A DNA stretch of 64,000 nt from Cylindrobasidium torrendii FP15055 ss-10 (GCA_000934385.1 KN880438.1:124001-188000); one strand, 5' to 3'. Shown: positions 34,514 to 46,539, numbered from the stretch's first letter. Notes: generated from the sequence alone by a model not told the origin. Program-made: numbers and translations.

Positions 34514-34605
34514 CATCGGGTTTACACCGGCTCTAAACACTTAATTTCTCCGTAGTAGTATGTACTTGAATCTTTTGGTCAATGCCAAATGGACACCTAA
34601 TACTT

Positions 34606-35453
34606 TCATACGATCCATCCCTGGCTTGTCGCGGTGACCACTCCCTCGTAGAATGCCTGCGCCAGAATCTTGTAACCATCATCGTCTGTATCAAAGTCAA
34701 TCACTGGATTTCAGGAAGAATAGATACAACACACTGGGGTGTAAATTGTCTGACATCCCAGAATCTGTCAGTGCGTCCAGAGAGACATGCACAATGCGTT
34801 CTCCTTCGTCGATGCGAGTGCCGACAAGGCTCTTCACCGCCGAATTGTAAGTCTCCACCAAAGGCTGGAGAGTATTATCAACGATGAGGGGGATTTCCGA
34901 GACGATGACCGTTGCAGACGGGGAGTATGAGTAAATTTCGTCGACGAGGGACATCAAGCGCGCTGGGGCGTTGTCGAGATCCGCTTGGTAGTTGATATCG
35001 TTTGTTCCTGCCAGAAGCAGCACGACCTGATTGTGCCGACCATGAGACCAGATATATCGTGAGAAAGAGGACAACTTGCATCGGGGACCATCTCCAGACC
35101 AGGGACGCCCTGAGAGGCGATTTGCTCAATGATGCAGCCAATGTATCCGTCGTTGTAGTTGTCGTCCATCGTTCCGGCCTGGATGGATCCAATATAGTCG
35201 ATAGCATTTCCGTCAGCTTCAGCAAGGTCGCGCAGAGCAAGGCGATAGCCGTTTCCGTCTGTGGAACCGTAGCCATACGTGATACTGTCCCCGAGAGGCA
35301 GAAACGTAACGTTCGACCAGGCGGCTGTAAATGGCTTGAGCTCAGGAAATATGGAGGAATTCGGTAACACGATATCGAGAGAATAGGCATTTACGCACCA
35401 CTCAAAGTCGCGAGCCCAGCAAGCACGACTGTACGCCGGATGTCGAGCATCAT
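34606..35453 (-). CDS. Secreted GDSL/SGNH-family hydrolase
   Basis: Exon 1 (35453-35399) encodes the signal peptide MMLDIRRTVVLAGLATLS. After a 74-bp intron, exon 2 starts at 35324 with AAWSNVTFLPLGDSITYG, which holds the nucleophile Ser (block I). Block III is VVLLLAGTNDINY. Block V is DNLHPNDDGYKILAQAF, formed by splicing across the last intron, and supplies the catalytic Asp and His. The end is SQGWIV. Block II is less clear. Members hydrolyse esters, often acetyl or feruloyl groups on plant polysaccharides or lipids. Secretion is predicted from the leader. Substrate cannot be told from sequence. Confidence 0.85.
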
Positions 35454-36013
35454 AAATTTGGGACGCTGAGATTCAGTCTGTCGTGGAAAGCAATTGGGAG
35501 TGAGAGGCGAGCGTGTTCGAGAGGTTGAAGTTCGGCAGTGCTCTTTATTCCGACCAAAAAACCGACGAGCATCCGGTCGCACTGCTGCGTGATGCTGGCC
35601 ATCTGAGTCGTCAATAGTAATCAAGTTTCCGGCTGCATCCAAGTCAGCAGATAATAAGTCCGTGAACAAGGAGATCTATGCAATCTTTGTGGGGGCAATA
35701 GTACCACAATTTCAGTTGCTTACACATATCACTGTCTGCTGAGCCGAAAGTCCCGTGTTGTGTTGCAGACATTCGCGAGTCGATTGGGCTGGGATTCCTC
35801 TGAGTCTTCATGTATCGTGCATTATGACTAACCGCAACTCCGCGGATGCCCACAGATCGAGAGGCTTGCCGTCGGACACCAACATGCTTTTCACGCAGCA
35901 CAGGTTTGTGTCGGTCTGTAGCCCTAAGCTCATCTTCATAGTCGTAGCGTAGCGTGTACCGATGTGCATTCATCCGTACGATAGTCGCGAGTATCGACAT
36001 GTATACACTTCAG
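35454..36013. other. Intergenic, no supportable gene
   Basis: A minus-strand frame of 118 codons lies at 35644-36000, but it has no splice support, and its Arg/His-rich content is not convincing. It probably represents the GDSL promoter and the 3' region of CDS1. Confidence 0.45.
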
Positions 36014-38118
36014 TCATGAGCACGGCACTGCAATACCCTGTCCTTCGATGTACTTCCTTACATCCCCCAGAAGCTCAAGCTGTTCCTCCGTACTCAATGC
36101 GCTCACTATGATCTGTAACACAGACCCCACGGTGACATGATGCTCGCGGATGAGGCTGCTATGGTACACGTATACGAAAACGCCCATGAGGAATCTGATA
36201 GAAGTTCGTGAGCAGTACGCAAGCCACGCGAAAAGTACTTACTGGCAATCCATACGGTCAGTCATCCCACCATGGCCAGGGATGCTGTCACCAAAGTCCT
36301 TGATATCGAACGCGCGCTTGAATCCAGATGCAAAGAATCCACCGAATGGTGCAACAAGCGACGCGAATGTCGCCAAAACAATGAGGTGCAAGTGGTACGG
36401 GACGTAGGATACGCTGGTGAAAGCCTTGCCGAGCTAGGATGTGCGTTCAGCTTGGCGTGGAACATAGGAAATCGAACGACTTACGACTGGGGCGATGACT
36501 GACTGGATGGGACCAGGGATGGGCCACTCCCTCCATACAAAGACAGGATTAGGCGTGCACCGAATATCGTCGAGAACGTTGACGCCGATATCGTGGACAG
36601 GACAAATCATGAAGTTCCACTGCATGAAAATCGAACCCCACAGAAGCGAGAACAGCACGGTCGTAAGGAAAGCGCCAACGAAACCCTCGACGGTCTTCTT
36701 TGGAGACAGAGAGATGAGCGGCGTCCTGCCTATGGCTTTGCCCCAGATGTATGCGAAGACATCGTTGCAAATGACGAGCGATGCGGGTACGAAAAACCAG
36801 ATGAGGCCTTCCAGGATGTTGTTGACAATGAAGTGACTGAGAATGAGAATGAGCAAAGTGACGGGTGGCTGGTTCGTGAGCTGACCTCGACACAACAATA
36901 AGAAGCAGAGTCATATGGACCCAACAGAACAGACCAAACTGTTGCTTGAGGTAGCCCTTTTTGAGAGACATCACGAAACCCATGAACCCAATGGTATAGA
37001 GAGAAAAGCTGATCATCCTGTGATTGGTGGCAAAGGGCACCCCACGCGCATCGGCGAAGATGACATGCTGGACGACGGTTTAGTACTGGAGGCGAAAACG
37101 ACGTGCTAACGTACCTTGAAATAGTAGATGATGCTTTCGCCGTACAGGAAGTAGTTAGTCACCGCAAAAAAGTACCAGTTGAGTGTCTTGCTCCAAGGGT
37201 CCTTCTTCTTCTCACCACCCTTCTTGCTGTCCTTGTCCTTGGCAGTAAATGCGAAGAGGGCGGTGACTTCACGATAAACAAGAGCCTGGCAAATCATGAC
37301 AAGGATGATCATGGGAACATGGCCCAGCAGCAGCAATCCTATAACGAATAAGCGTACACACGACGTGGACTACACGCACACGCACCAATGAATGAGAAAA
37401 TCATGAGCAGAGTGGTCACGGTGCGTGTAACCACATTTTGCCTGTTCTTCGCCTGTTCTGGGTCTACCGGAGGCTGAGGCTGCGCCGCTGGTGGGGTCGG
37501 GGCTAGAGGCTTGACTTGCACTGGTGGCGAGACGATCTTTGGCTGAGGTGTAACGTCTGCGTGTACCGGCTCAGGCTCTGGGGCACTTTTCTCCTTTGGG
37601 GGCGGCGGAGTGGGGATGTCTGGTTGTTCCTTTGCCGTAGACGCGACACCATTCGGGATTGGCGCAGGCTGCGCGAGAGGGACCGGATTTAACGGCTCGG
37701 CAATGGGAGGGACGTCTCTCGGGGGAGGGGGCGCAGATGCTGGTACAGGCTCAGATACGGGTTCGAGCACAGGCTTCGCGGTAGGTACGTCGTCCTTGAC
37801 CGGAGGCGCGGTTGAAGCAGGAGGTGCAGGTGTAGGAACACGAGAAACATCGCTGCTTTTTGACGCTTTCTGCTGACGTTTTGCTTCTCGAGCAGCCTTT
37901 GCAGCTTTCTTGATTGCCGTCTTGGTCATTTTTGTGGGCTGCTCGGCAACCACTGGGCTGGATGCACGTCAGCCTGCGTCAACTGGTATACTGTGTGCGT
38001 GTACGCACCTTTCCTCCCCAGTCTCAACGCTGGACGAGGTGTCATCGTCCGAAACGACACCATCATCTTCTTCGACTCGGAATGCATCGAAGACATTCTT
38101 AGAAGCAAACTTGCTCAT
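36014..38118 (-). CDS. CDS1: CDP-diacylglycerol synthase with long disordered N-terminus
   Basis: The first exon begins [20 protein letters not shown] long Pro/Ala/Lys-rich part follows (from [20 protein letters not shown] onward), then [16 protein letters not shown], the start of the membrane domain. The catalytic core has [20 protein letters not shown] and the full family signature split around [13 protein letters not shown] and [14 protein letters not shown]. The end is [15 protein letters not shown]. The enzyme makes CDP-DAG from phosphatidic acid and CTP in the ER, feeding PI, PS and cardiolipin synthesis. The N-terminal extension of roughly 230 residues is longer than I expect for fungal Cds1. 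Several short introns. Confidence 0.92.
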
Positions 38119-38419
38119 CGTGGTCGGTAGTCAAAAGATGATCTTTCGGCACGGACTTTGGGGAAGATGTCACGAAGGCACGGGAACTTGAGGCACGTGT
38201 TTTCCGGGACACGCGCACAGTCTCGCGTGTGTTTCGCGTGCTCTACTTAGGTCGCAGAATCAGGCTGAGAATGCAGTGGCACCAGCCAGTGACCAGTCAC
38301 TGCGACGCATCAATAAAAGCATGGCACTGCTACAGCAAAGGATGAAATCGGAGAAAGGCAACGGAGAGGCATGTTATAAAAAGGGAGAGCTACTGAAAAT
38401 TGGGGCATAATAGTCGGAA
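38119..38419. promoter_or_regulatory. CDS1 promoter with E-box and inverted repeat
   Basis: CACGTG sits at 38194-38199, 76 bp before the CDS1 start. An inverted repeat CAGTGAC-CA-GTCACTG lies at 38287-38302. In yeast, phospholipid genes including CDS1 use CANNTG-type sites bound by Ino2/Ino4; whether the same holds here is inference. The upstream F-box gene ends at 38420. Confidence 0.4.
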
Positions 38420-40000
38420 CTAGTCAATGAGAGCGTCGTCCCCTTCCGTGAACACGACCTCGATCCCTGGGTACATTGATTCTAGTGTGTCTTGCAGCCC
38501 CATCTTCCGTACCGCCTCCCAGTTTTTGTCAGTCAAATCGAATCTCAGAACCTCCACTCGAACAAGAGCATTGTGGGTTTTCGAGCGCAAGCGGAGCGTC
38601 TCGAGCACCGAACCGCGGTGAGTGGATAGAAGCTCGGCCGGGAAACGCAGCCTTCGCAGTTTGAAGAGGATGGTGATCTCGTTAGGCATCCCTAATAAGC
38701 GCCAGACCTCCCCGTATTGATTAGACGGCAGGCCAAAGTAAAGCACTTGAAGGTTGGAAAGGCCGGAAAGGAAGGATACCATCTTCGTTGGTTCGACAGA
38801 TGAGCTACGCGTGTATGCAATAGAAAGTTCGGTGATGGATGATCTCGTTTCTAGAGGAAGGTCTGGCAGAGAGGCTATGGGTGTGTCTTCGCATCCCATT
38901 TTCAGGGTAGAGAGCCCTGGGGTACTTGCGTTGTTGAAGAAATAATCAACGATGCTGGTCGACGGCCGGAAGTTGAGAGGGTTTTTTGTTTCTTTGAATG
39001 TAATAGAGCGTAGTGATGAAAAAGCGAACAGCTCTGTTTTGCGATCGGTTGGCGCTCTTCTACAGACCATTACATCGTGAGGCAACTAACAACAAGATAA
39101 AACATACGCTGAAGTCCGCGATTCTGCGAGTGCACCAATGTGATGAGTTTGGAGTAATGGTTGGAAGGTCATCAGGTTCTCCCCGAAGCTATTCCCCAAG
39201 GTGAGCTCCTCTATATCTGCACTCATATCATTGATGCAGACGAAGTTGCACCACCACAACTGACAAACACGAAGTTTCTTGTAAGGGACCAGTATACTGA
39301 TACCCACGCCGTACGTCTGGTCGTATGAGCGAAGGCGAGGTGCATCCTGGAATGCGCAAATGGGGTTCGTGATGGGATGGACTCTGTCTTCGAACTCTAG
39401 TACAAGCGAGTTCAATTCTGGAAGAGGCTGTGGTTCGAGCGCACTGAGGAAGTGAACTGAGCAATACGCATGGAGGACGCGAACCCGCGGTAGAACAGAT
39501 GATAGGCGGTCTGCCATCAAGTGTATCCCGTTCCCCGCTTGTGTACGCCACCAAGCACCCTGTATGTCATACCCATCGGCAATCCGAATGCGTAGCGAGG
39601 CCGTCCTTGACCGTAAAATCATGAAATCGAAGATTTTTGCAGTCTGCGTTATGGTCACCCTAGAGCGATCTTGTATATGGTCGAGTCGAATGGAGATGTT
39701 TGACCATAAGCTGGTATCGGCAAGTGAGAGTGCGCGCCAGCGTTGGCATACTTGTGTTAGTGTCCACGGTGGAAGCTCTGTATCGAGAGAGTCTTTCGGA
39801 AATGACTTGGATGGATCGTCGACGTCGTAATACCATGGTACAGACGCGTTGAAAATGGTGTACAGGATGTCGTCCGGGAGGTCGAACAAGGGACATGTGG
39901 TTGTGGGCGCTGCAAATCACTTTCAAAACTTGAGAATTGACACTGCATTGCAACTGGATATACCTATTTCGAAGAGGCAGGGTGGTTCTGCTGGTTCCAT
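38420..40000 (-). CDS. F-box domain protein
   Basis: Three exons (40000-39964, 39909-39108, 39059-38420; introns 54 and 48 bp) give 492 residues. The F-box-like segment is CPLFDLPDDILYTIFNASVPW followed by WTLTQVCQRWRALSLADTSLWSNI, the classic agaric F-box with its CxRWR and LWS elements. The rest holds irregular leucine-rich strands (LPELNSLVLEFED, LSNLQVLYFGLP). Such proteins form large families in Agaricomycetes and act as SCF ubiquitin ligase adaptors. Target unknown. No upstream ATG in frame before MEPAEPPCLFEI. Confidence 0.85.
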
Positions 40001-40348
40001 AATAGATGCAGGGGATTTGTGAGGTCCACGTCGATGGGCTTAAACTTGCATGTGAACGAAGGGGCTTGGTAAAGATGATGATGGTGGGCAACGGCGAGAA
40101 GAACGGGCCTCGGGTAAAACCAATGGACCTGGTTGGAGGTCTCAGGTCGATATTGAAGGTCAGCAAATGAGTGATGGTGGCTCGTGAGCCTATCCTGCCG
40201 CAGGGCATTATACAACAAAATTACCGTAAAATATTAGGGACTATGTATGCTATATACGCACTCAAGTCTAGCCACTATGGGCGGTGCGGGGCGGTGCAGT
40301 CACTCGACGCGCGCAGAACATGTTATGAGACTCGTAGCTGGTGAAAAA
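40001..40348. other. Intergenic, no gene seen
   Basis: F-box promoter and SRAP 3' region. It includes a short GGGCGGTGCGGGGCGGTGC direct repeat near 40278-40298. Nothing else. Confidence 0.45.
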
Positions 40349-41636
40349 TCAATAAACAGTAATTGGAATAGCAAGCTGGTTGACCTTTTTGGCAGGCGTC
40401 TCTGCTTCATCTGAACTGTCCTCAATCTCAATGACTTCGCGCTTCGAAGTAGGCACCCCTTTCTGCCTGGGCTCTCCCGGCTCCTTATCGATATTCCTCT
40501 TCAGTATTGAAGTCTTTGGCGTCTTGCTTTCCTTATTCGTAGCGATTTGTACTCTATCCGGGGCCTTGTGTGATGGAGACTTCTGCTTCGTACTACTTTC
40601 AGGTTTCAATCCCGGTTTCTTTGGTGAAGACTCTCCAATGTCAGCGTTTGCTTTCTGCTTTGCGAACATAGCCTGAATGCCGTCCTTGCGCTTTTCAATG
40701 GGCTCGATGAACGTCGCAGACTCGCTGCCGACCTTGCCAACCTCTTTGGGAACGCGATAACTACCAACCCATGAATACAAATGCATCGAAAGACTGAAAG
40801 CACCCACCATTCTAAGGGAGAGAGCTTGTCAGCATACGGATCAAGTAGCTTGTTGAAGCTATCATCCCATTTCTTGGACGAGGTATTCAGCCATAAATGG
40901 AGCATCTCCCCGTTGGACAAAATAACAGGTTGCCGGTCGTGTAACCACTCGAACTCCTTATTTGCAGCGGTAGTTACGATGGTGAAGGTCCACAATGGAT
41001 CAACTTGACCTACACCCCAAGTGAGTGCCTCTCCGTTGTGACCAAAAGAGCGCCGACCTTCAAGGGTAACACAATCCCACAACCCAGCAAAAAGCATTAG
41101 ACGCCTCCCGCCTTTATAGTGTGTGAAAAATGGAAGCTTTTCCTTGCCCTTCGTTTGCCATTCGTAATACCTTCGAAGCAGCCAAATGTTACACCCGCCT
41201 CTTCTTGACGAGGTATAAAGAATGCGTACCCGTCAGCGACCACGGCGCACCTCTTCTTCCCCTTGATGCTGTTCCACATTCCTCCGCCATCGACAAGGTT
41301 CTCCGCCCGTGCATTCGTTGTATTCATTTTAGTGTCCTCGAACTTGCTCCAGTTCGGAACGAGCCCCCATTTCATTGTCTGCAGGACAAATCTATCGCTC
41401 TCACTACCGCTTGACGAATTATCGTTCCCTTGAACTTCAGGCTCGGGGTCTGCTTGACGCAGAACGACACTGTTTGACCGAGGCGCAATGTTGAAACGGG
41501 GATGGAACTGGTCTTGGTTAATCCATTCTTGGGCTGCAAGCTGATCCATAACCTCTCGATGCTAGAGGATGTCAGACAATGAAAGTTACTGAAGAAATTG
41601 CCTCACTGCCAGGTGAAGAGCAAAGCGCCCGCACAT
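40349..41636 (-). CDS. SRAP-domain abasic-site processing protein (HMCES/YedK type)
   Basis: Starts MCGRFALHLA, placing the catalytic Cys at position 2 as required for the thiazolidine DNA-protein crosslink. A 3-prime splice joins HREVMDQLAAQEW. Family blocks follow: FHPRFNIAPRS with the conserved Asn, MKWGLVPNW, TTNARAE with the active-site Glu, AGLWD, TIVTTAAN and LHDRQPVIL with the conserved His. The C-terminus after the SRAP domain is a basic, Ser/Lys-rich tail containing a possible EIEDSSDE SUMO-binding-like stretch. The protein shields abasic sites in single-stranded DNA during replication. It is tandem to and downstream of TOP1. Confidence 0.92.
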
Positions 41637-41973
41637 GTTGATGGCGGTCGGTGATGAGGTTGAAGCTGGCATTATTCAAGTTCGTGATCGCGTTTGTCTC
41701 ACGCGACGTCATGCACGTGATCTCACAATACTGGTTTGATAAATTGGATTTCAAAATTGCAAATTGAATTTACAAGCTTGAAGTCACAGTCCTTAGCTCT
41801 ACCGTCTCATACAAACGTCTCGCGCCACTCGTACGCAAAGGGCTACAAATGCTTTGAATAACTGTACTAATGATATAACCGACGAGTCCAATGCTGCGTG
41901 TCTGGAATAAAAATGCCGCTGAAACCTGTGTCAAATCCCAGGAGTAGGCTGGAATAGACTGTAATGCAATCCG
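41637..41973. other. Intergenic between TOP1 and SRAP genes
   Basis: 337 bp between two minus-strand genes. It holds the TOP1 3' region and the SRAP promoter. No gene or clear motif seen. Confidence 0.45.
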
Positions 41974-44900
41974 CTAGAACTTCCAATCATCTTCGACCTC
42001 CATCGCCCAAGGGACTATCGAATGGGTTAGCTTAGGGCCGTGAGCAAGATAACATAACATACACTTCGTCATGAGTGTCTTCGAAAACATCTTGCGGACA
42101 TCTACGTCGTTGGCCTTGCACCAAGCCACTGTGATTCGAGGGTCGAGATAGTTTATCTTACTGCGGCTAATGTTAGCGGGTCTTCATCCTGTATGACTGG
42201 ACACACCTTGTGCTCAATGCAACCTCCTTTCCCTTGTCCTTCTCCGACATATTGGATTTTTGCAGCGCTATCTTCTCTTCCAATTTCTGCAACGCCGTCA
42301 TTACCTTCTCCGCATCGCCCCTGCCCTTTGCCTTGCCCGTCCCGCGCTCCTTCGCCAGCTCTGCAAAATGCGTCTTGATTCCCTCCAGCTTCGTGTCAAG
42401 ATCCTCCTGCGGTAGCGCCTCCTGACCATCCGCTGCACGCTTCTCATTATCTTTCGCGAACTTTTTCATCGCCTTCTCCAGCTCCACCTTCTCCAACTGC
42501 GTCTCGTAGTCTTCGATCCAGTCATCGTCGATGTCTGAATCTTCGTCCTCCTCGTCCTCCTTGTCAAAACGCTTCTTGTACTGTTTCGAATCGAGAGCGA
42601 CGAGTTGGTGACGCAGCTTCATACGATCATACCGTAGGCCTTTAATCTGGGAACAATGTTCAATAGGAGGAACGCTGGAGACTAGTCAGGTATATACCTT
42701 GAATCTCATCTTCTCCATCGACTGGTCGTGCGTCTTCGGGGCAGCACGTTGATGGTTACACAAGATGGCCACCTGGCGGTTAGCGGCATTATAAATGGCC
42801 ATCTTCTCAGGAAACGTTGCATTTTTCAACTTTTCCTGCTGTTCGTCGAGCAGAGTCTGGAAGGTAATCGAGGCATTGTAGGTACGGAAGACCTTGGCAG
42901 TCAGACCCTTCATTTGGTTATTGAGATGTTTGTTGAGAGACGCGGTCTATCAAGCATTAGAGTAGTCACGGCTAGAGACGACTTTTGGACATACAGTAAC
43001 CCGATCGAAGACGGGATCACCCTCGTCCTTGTTCTCCTTGAAGATCTTGACATTCTTGAACACCTGGCCTTCGACAGCTGGATTGTTGTAGTAACGAATA
43101 GAGTCCTTTCCCAAGAAATCGAATATGATCACGTTCGGAGGTTCGAGAGTGACATGCTCGCAACGCAGCGAGCAACAACCGACAGTATCTGCCTCGTCTT
43201 CGCCCTTTTCGTTGCCGGCACGGAGAGCGAGTTTGTCAATGAAGTACATAGCCGTCGCACGTTGGCGCTCGGCCATGACCTTTGACTTGAGCTCGACGGT
43301 GTAGTCTTCACGGATCTGGTCAACGTAGTCCTGCCAGCGAGATCAATGGAATGACATTAGATACTCCAAATTACACACCTTGAGCTCTCGTGCTTTCTCG
43401 AACTTTGCCATGTCGCTCTGCCCCTTCAGCGAACTTCCTGCGGCCAGGAAGACATACTTATGAGACTGATTAACGTTCTCAATCCAGTTCGCCAGCCATG
43501 TGACGGTATTGTCGTGCTGAATGGCCTTCCATTTGCCGGGCATATTTGGTTTGGGAATTGCAGAATCCTTCCCAATGTTCAATGTAATATCCTCAGGACG
43601 AACGCGTTGCTGAGTTATCGTCAGCACAACGCCACATTTAGTTGAATATACGCACCTTGAGCGCGCCTTTTCTGGGATGTTCTCCACGTCCGCGGAATAG
43701 ACCAGGAGGCTCTATACGGAAGTTGCCAACTTTCTCTTTACGACCGTCGATAATGCAGAACGCGTATGGAGCCTCGATTTTGTCGCGCTCCTCCTTAAGA
43801 GCTTTCTTCTCAGCCGTGGTGAGTGCCTTCTTCTTCGCCTTTTCCTCCTCGAAGTATTGGAAGACAGGGCGGAAGTCGCACTTGTCAAATGCCTTGATTT
43901 TGATACTATTGCGAGGTGGATGGGTCCCAAGAACCTTGAGCCAGTCGGCGAAGAAGTTAGAGTTGAAGGTTTCGTCTTGGGCATGCTCGGTCTCGAGTAG
44001 AGCGGCGTAGAACCCCATGACCTCTTCAGAGTCTGGAGGCAGGTCGACGGTCTTGCCTGCAAGGGATGAGGACAATATCGTTGGCAATGGAAGCTACGCA
44101 CCATCGTAGATCATCTTGACATTAGGAGGAAGTGGCTCGTACGGCGGTGGAAAGTAGACGCCCTGATGCTCGAGAGTCGTCCATTTCTGCGAGTTGTCCT
44201 TCTTGTCCTGTTCCCACCAGCGGAAAACAGCAGCGGCCTCTTCCTCCTCTTTCTTGATTTTCTCTGCCTTCTTGCGCTCGCGCTCCTCCTTCTCCTTCTC
44301 CTTGCGCAGGCGAATCTTCTCCTTCTCAGGGTCTTCCTCTTTCTTGACGCGCTTCTTTTTGGGAACGTCTGGAACCTCATCCTCGGATTCCTCCTTCTTG
44401 GCGCGTTTGGTAGACCGTTTACGCTTCTTCGGCCCGCCGTCCTCTTCAGAGTCATGGTCAGCGTCGCTTTCCTCCTTGACCTTGCTCTTGCGCGGTGCAG
44501 CTTTACCTGTGAATAGTCAGAGGCGGCGTCAGACGAAGGGCAGAGTAAACGTACGCTTGGGTTTGGGGACCTCCTCATCAGACTCGGGCTCTATCTTAGC
44601 CTTCTTTGCTACTCGCTTCGGCTTGGTGGCAGCAGCCAGAGGTATGTCGTCGTCGTCGTCAGCCTCAGCCTTGACCGTAGGCTTGGACTTCTTGGCTTTG
44701 CCGTTACCGTTGACGGCCTTGGATGCGGGCACTGTGGTAGCTTCATGGGCACCAGGCATAGGGATCGCCGTGGGCTGCGGCTTGGGCAGGGATGACGCGA
44801 GCGGAGCATCGTCTGAATCCGACTCAACAACTCGTTTGCGCTTTTGGCGTGGGGGCTGGGCAGCCTTCTGGCGCGTCGTCTTGGCTTTGGGAGGAGCTCG

Positions 44901-45123
44901 ACTGAGCTGTGACTGTAGACACACACAGACAAATTCGGACTTCGTCGTTTTGTAGCAAAAGTGTGGCGTGACGCACCAATGGTGTGTCTTCGTCGCTGTC
45001 TGCTGGCGCAGAAGGCTTCACTGCCTTCCTGGACATCTTCCCATTTACAGGGACGGATTGAGAAGACGCGAGTGGCTTCGAGTCCGAGTCCGAAAGAGCA
45101 GACAGTTCAGAGTCGTCCGGCAT
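41974..45123 (-). CDS. TOP1: DNA topoisomerase I
   Basis: Starts [18 protein letters not shown] long charged N-terminal region with many Lys/Glu and KKxK nuclear signals precedes the core: [90 protein letters not shown] coiled linker follows. The last exons carry the active-site tyrosine in [16 protein letters not shown] and end MEVEDDWKF. This matches eukaryotic type IB topoisomerase over its full length. It relaxes supercoils ahead of RNA and DNA polymerases. About nine introns. Intact. Confidence 0.96.
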
Positions 45124-45444
45124 CAGGGGCCAAAGAATAAGAATAGGAGTGGTCAATGAGTAGAAGTGATGGTGGGGGGTTGGGAAATTTAGCCAGCGAT
45201 ACGGCGAAGTTCAAATAAGCAGAGGAGCACCCGGGTGATTTTCAACGCTAAGTCCCCACCGCCTTGTGTTAGGGGCAGGCGTCCAAATAAGGATGTCGGA
45301 GTTTCGGCCGGCACCCGGCCGGCTGCCACCAGCGTTCGGTGCCTTGTTCTCCTCTGGCACGTGCACAACCTGACAGCCCCCGTCGCCGAACAAGTGCATC
45401 TGTCGTTTTGTAGCTTTGTGCATATCTCTGAACGTTACCTCAGA
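45124..45444. promoter_or_regulatory. Divergent promoter region of TOP1 and NDUFB3
   Basis: 321 bp between the two start codons. It includes CGGCCGGCACCCGGCCGGC (about 45305-45323), a GC-rich near-repeat of GGCCGG. No TATA seen. Confidence 0.4.
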
Positions 45445-45642
45445 ATGTCTCCTCCCAGCTACTACCGCGACCCGTGGGCCAAGCTTGATGCCTGGAGGTC
45501 TCATCCATCATTCCACAAGGCCGCTATGTTCCGCAATCTCTTCCCCGGCTTTGGAATCGCCGTCGTCGCATTCACCGGCTACGTTCTCGTTGACAATTAT
45601 GTGTTGAAGGCGGCCCCAAAGAAGGAAGAGCACCACCATTGA
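45445..45642 (+). CDS. Complex I accessory subunit NDUFB3/B12
   Basis: Intronless 65-residue product. It has YRDPWAKLDAWRSHPSF, then KAAMFRNLFPGFGIAVVAFTG, one membrane span, and a Lys/His tail ending EEHHH. The RDPWAKxxAWRxHP and MFRNLFPGxGIA segments are characteristic of the B12 subunit of the mitochondrial inner-membrane NADH:ubiquinone oxidoreductase. Small size and position of the single span fit. The tail of three His is unusual but short. Confidence 0.88.
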   Translation: MSPPSYYRDPWAKLDAWRSHPSFHKAAMFRNLFPGFGIAVVAFTGYVLVDNYVLKAAPKKEEHHH

Positions 45643-45748
45643 GCTTACGGTGCGTCTCAGTCCCGAGCATGGACCCGAATTCTCATGTTCTCTCCCCAGA
45701 CGCGGCTAGAACCAATCACGGTCACTGTATTATACCTATAATAAACCG

Positions 45749-46539
45749 CTACATTGGTATCCGTGCAACCTCGTCCAGTGTCCAATACTTCTTCATATTC
45801 TCCGCACCAAGATCCTTCACCTGCGCACGCGCCCGTCAGCCACAACCCGTCTCCAGTCAAATTCACAAAACATACCTCGTCATCCAAATGTCTGAAAAGG
45901 ACTTCTCGGAATCCGTCAAGGCAGCCTCGCATCTCTTCCGGAGAATACGACTTTGGATCCAACTTCCACTTGTGGAGAAGTGTCTTCAGTTTTTCCAATC
46001 CTACGAGCCGTCAGCAATCAACGAATTGAGCGCTATATGCTGCACTAGTACCGTCGTGAATTCCTTCGTGGCTCTTGAGGTGTTCCTCATTATGTTGGAA
46101 CGCCGGCATCTTCTTTGCTAGGACAGGGAAAATGTGACGTTCTTCGATAGTATGATGGACAGTCAAGTCTAGACATTGTCAGCATAGTTCATACACGCTT
46201 GGCACCACGCACAGTGTTCAAACTGCCTGGCAGTTTGCAAGTACAACCCGAGATTTAGGCCTCGCTTGGAGAATGAACCGTCTGCCATCTCGTAAAGCGA
46301 AGTAACTATTATGGTATTAGTGTCGTTTTGGGCATATCAACTAGAAGAAGCCCTACATTCATGCTTGAAGTGGTCATGAAACATGGACATTCTGTCGGCC
46401 AACTATACCAAAGATTAGAACATGCATTGACTGCTATGCTTCTGAGCAAACGAACCGAATTCCATTTAGCTTCCTCCATTGCTATCTTGGTCTGTGAGTT
46501 GAATATTCGCTTGACACCAGTGAGACGAGCAGGGTTCAT
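45749..46539 (-). CDS. Hemerythrin-like (HHE) domain protein
   Basis: Exons join across several short introns. Possible start ATG at 46539 (MNPARLT) or at MEEAKWNSL. The assembled order is MFHDHFKHE, SLYEMADGSFSKRGLNL, LTVHHTIEERHIFPVL, NEEHLKSHEGIHDGLEKL, FREVLFRHLDDEV, and an end WTLDEVARIPM. The spaced HDHF, HHxIEERH, HxxxH and FRHLDDE motifs supply the His and Glu ligands for a non-haem di-iron site in a four-helix bundle. Fungal members are uncharacterised; oxygen or iron sensing or storage is a family-based guess. It is downstream of and convergent with NDUFB3. Confidence 0.8.

Noticed and set aside
35644..36000. 118-codon minus-strand frame
   Set aside because: Arg/His-rich, no domain or introns, and it sits between two well-defined genes.
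36161..38120. CRISPR-like or satellite repeats
   Set aside because: Apparent repetition here comes from Pro/Ala-rich coding sequence; no spaced direct repeats were found in the window.
44194..44955. 253-codon plus-strand frame inside TOP1
   Set aside because: It is antisense to the Lys/Glu-rich TOP1 N-terminus; repeated GAG/AAG codons read as Ser/Leu runs on the other strand.
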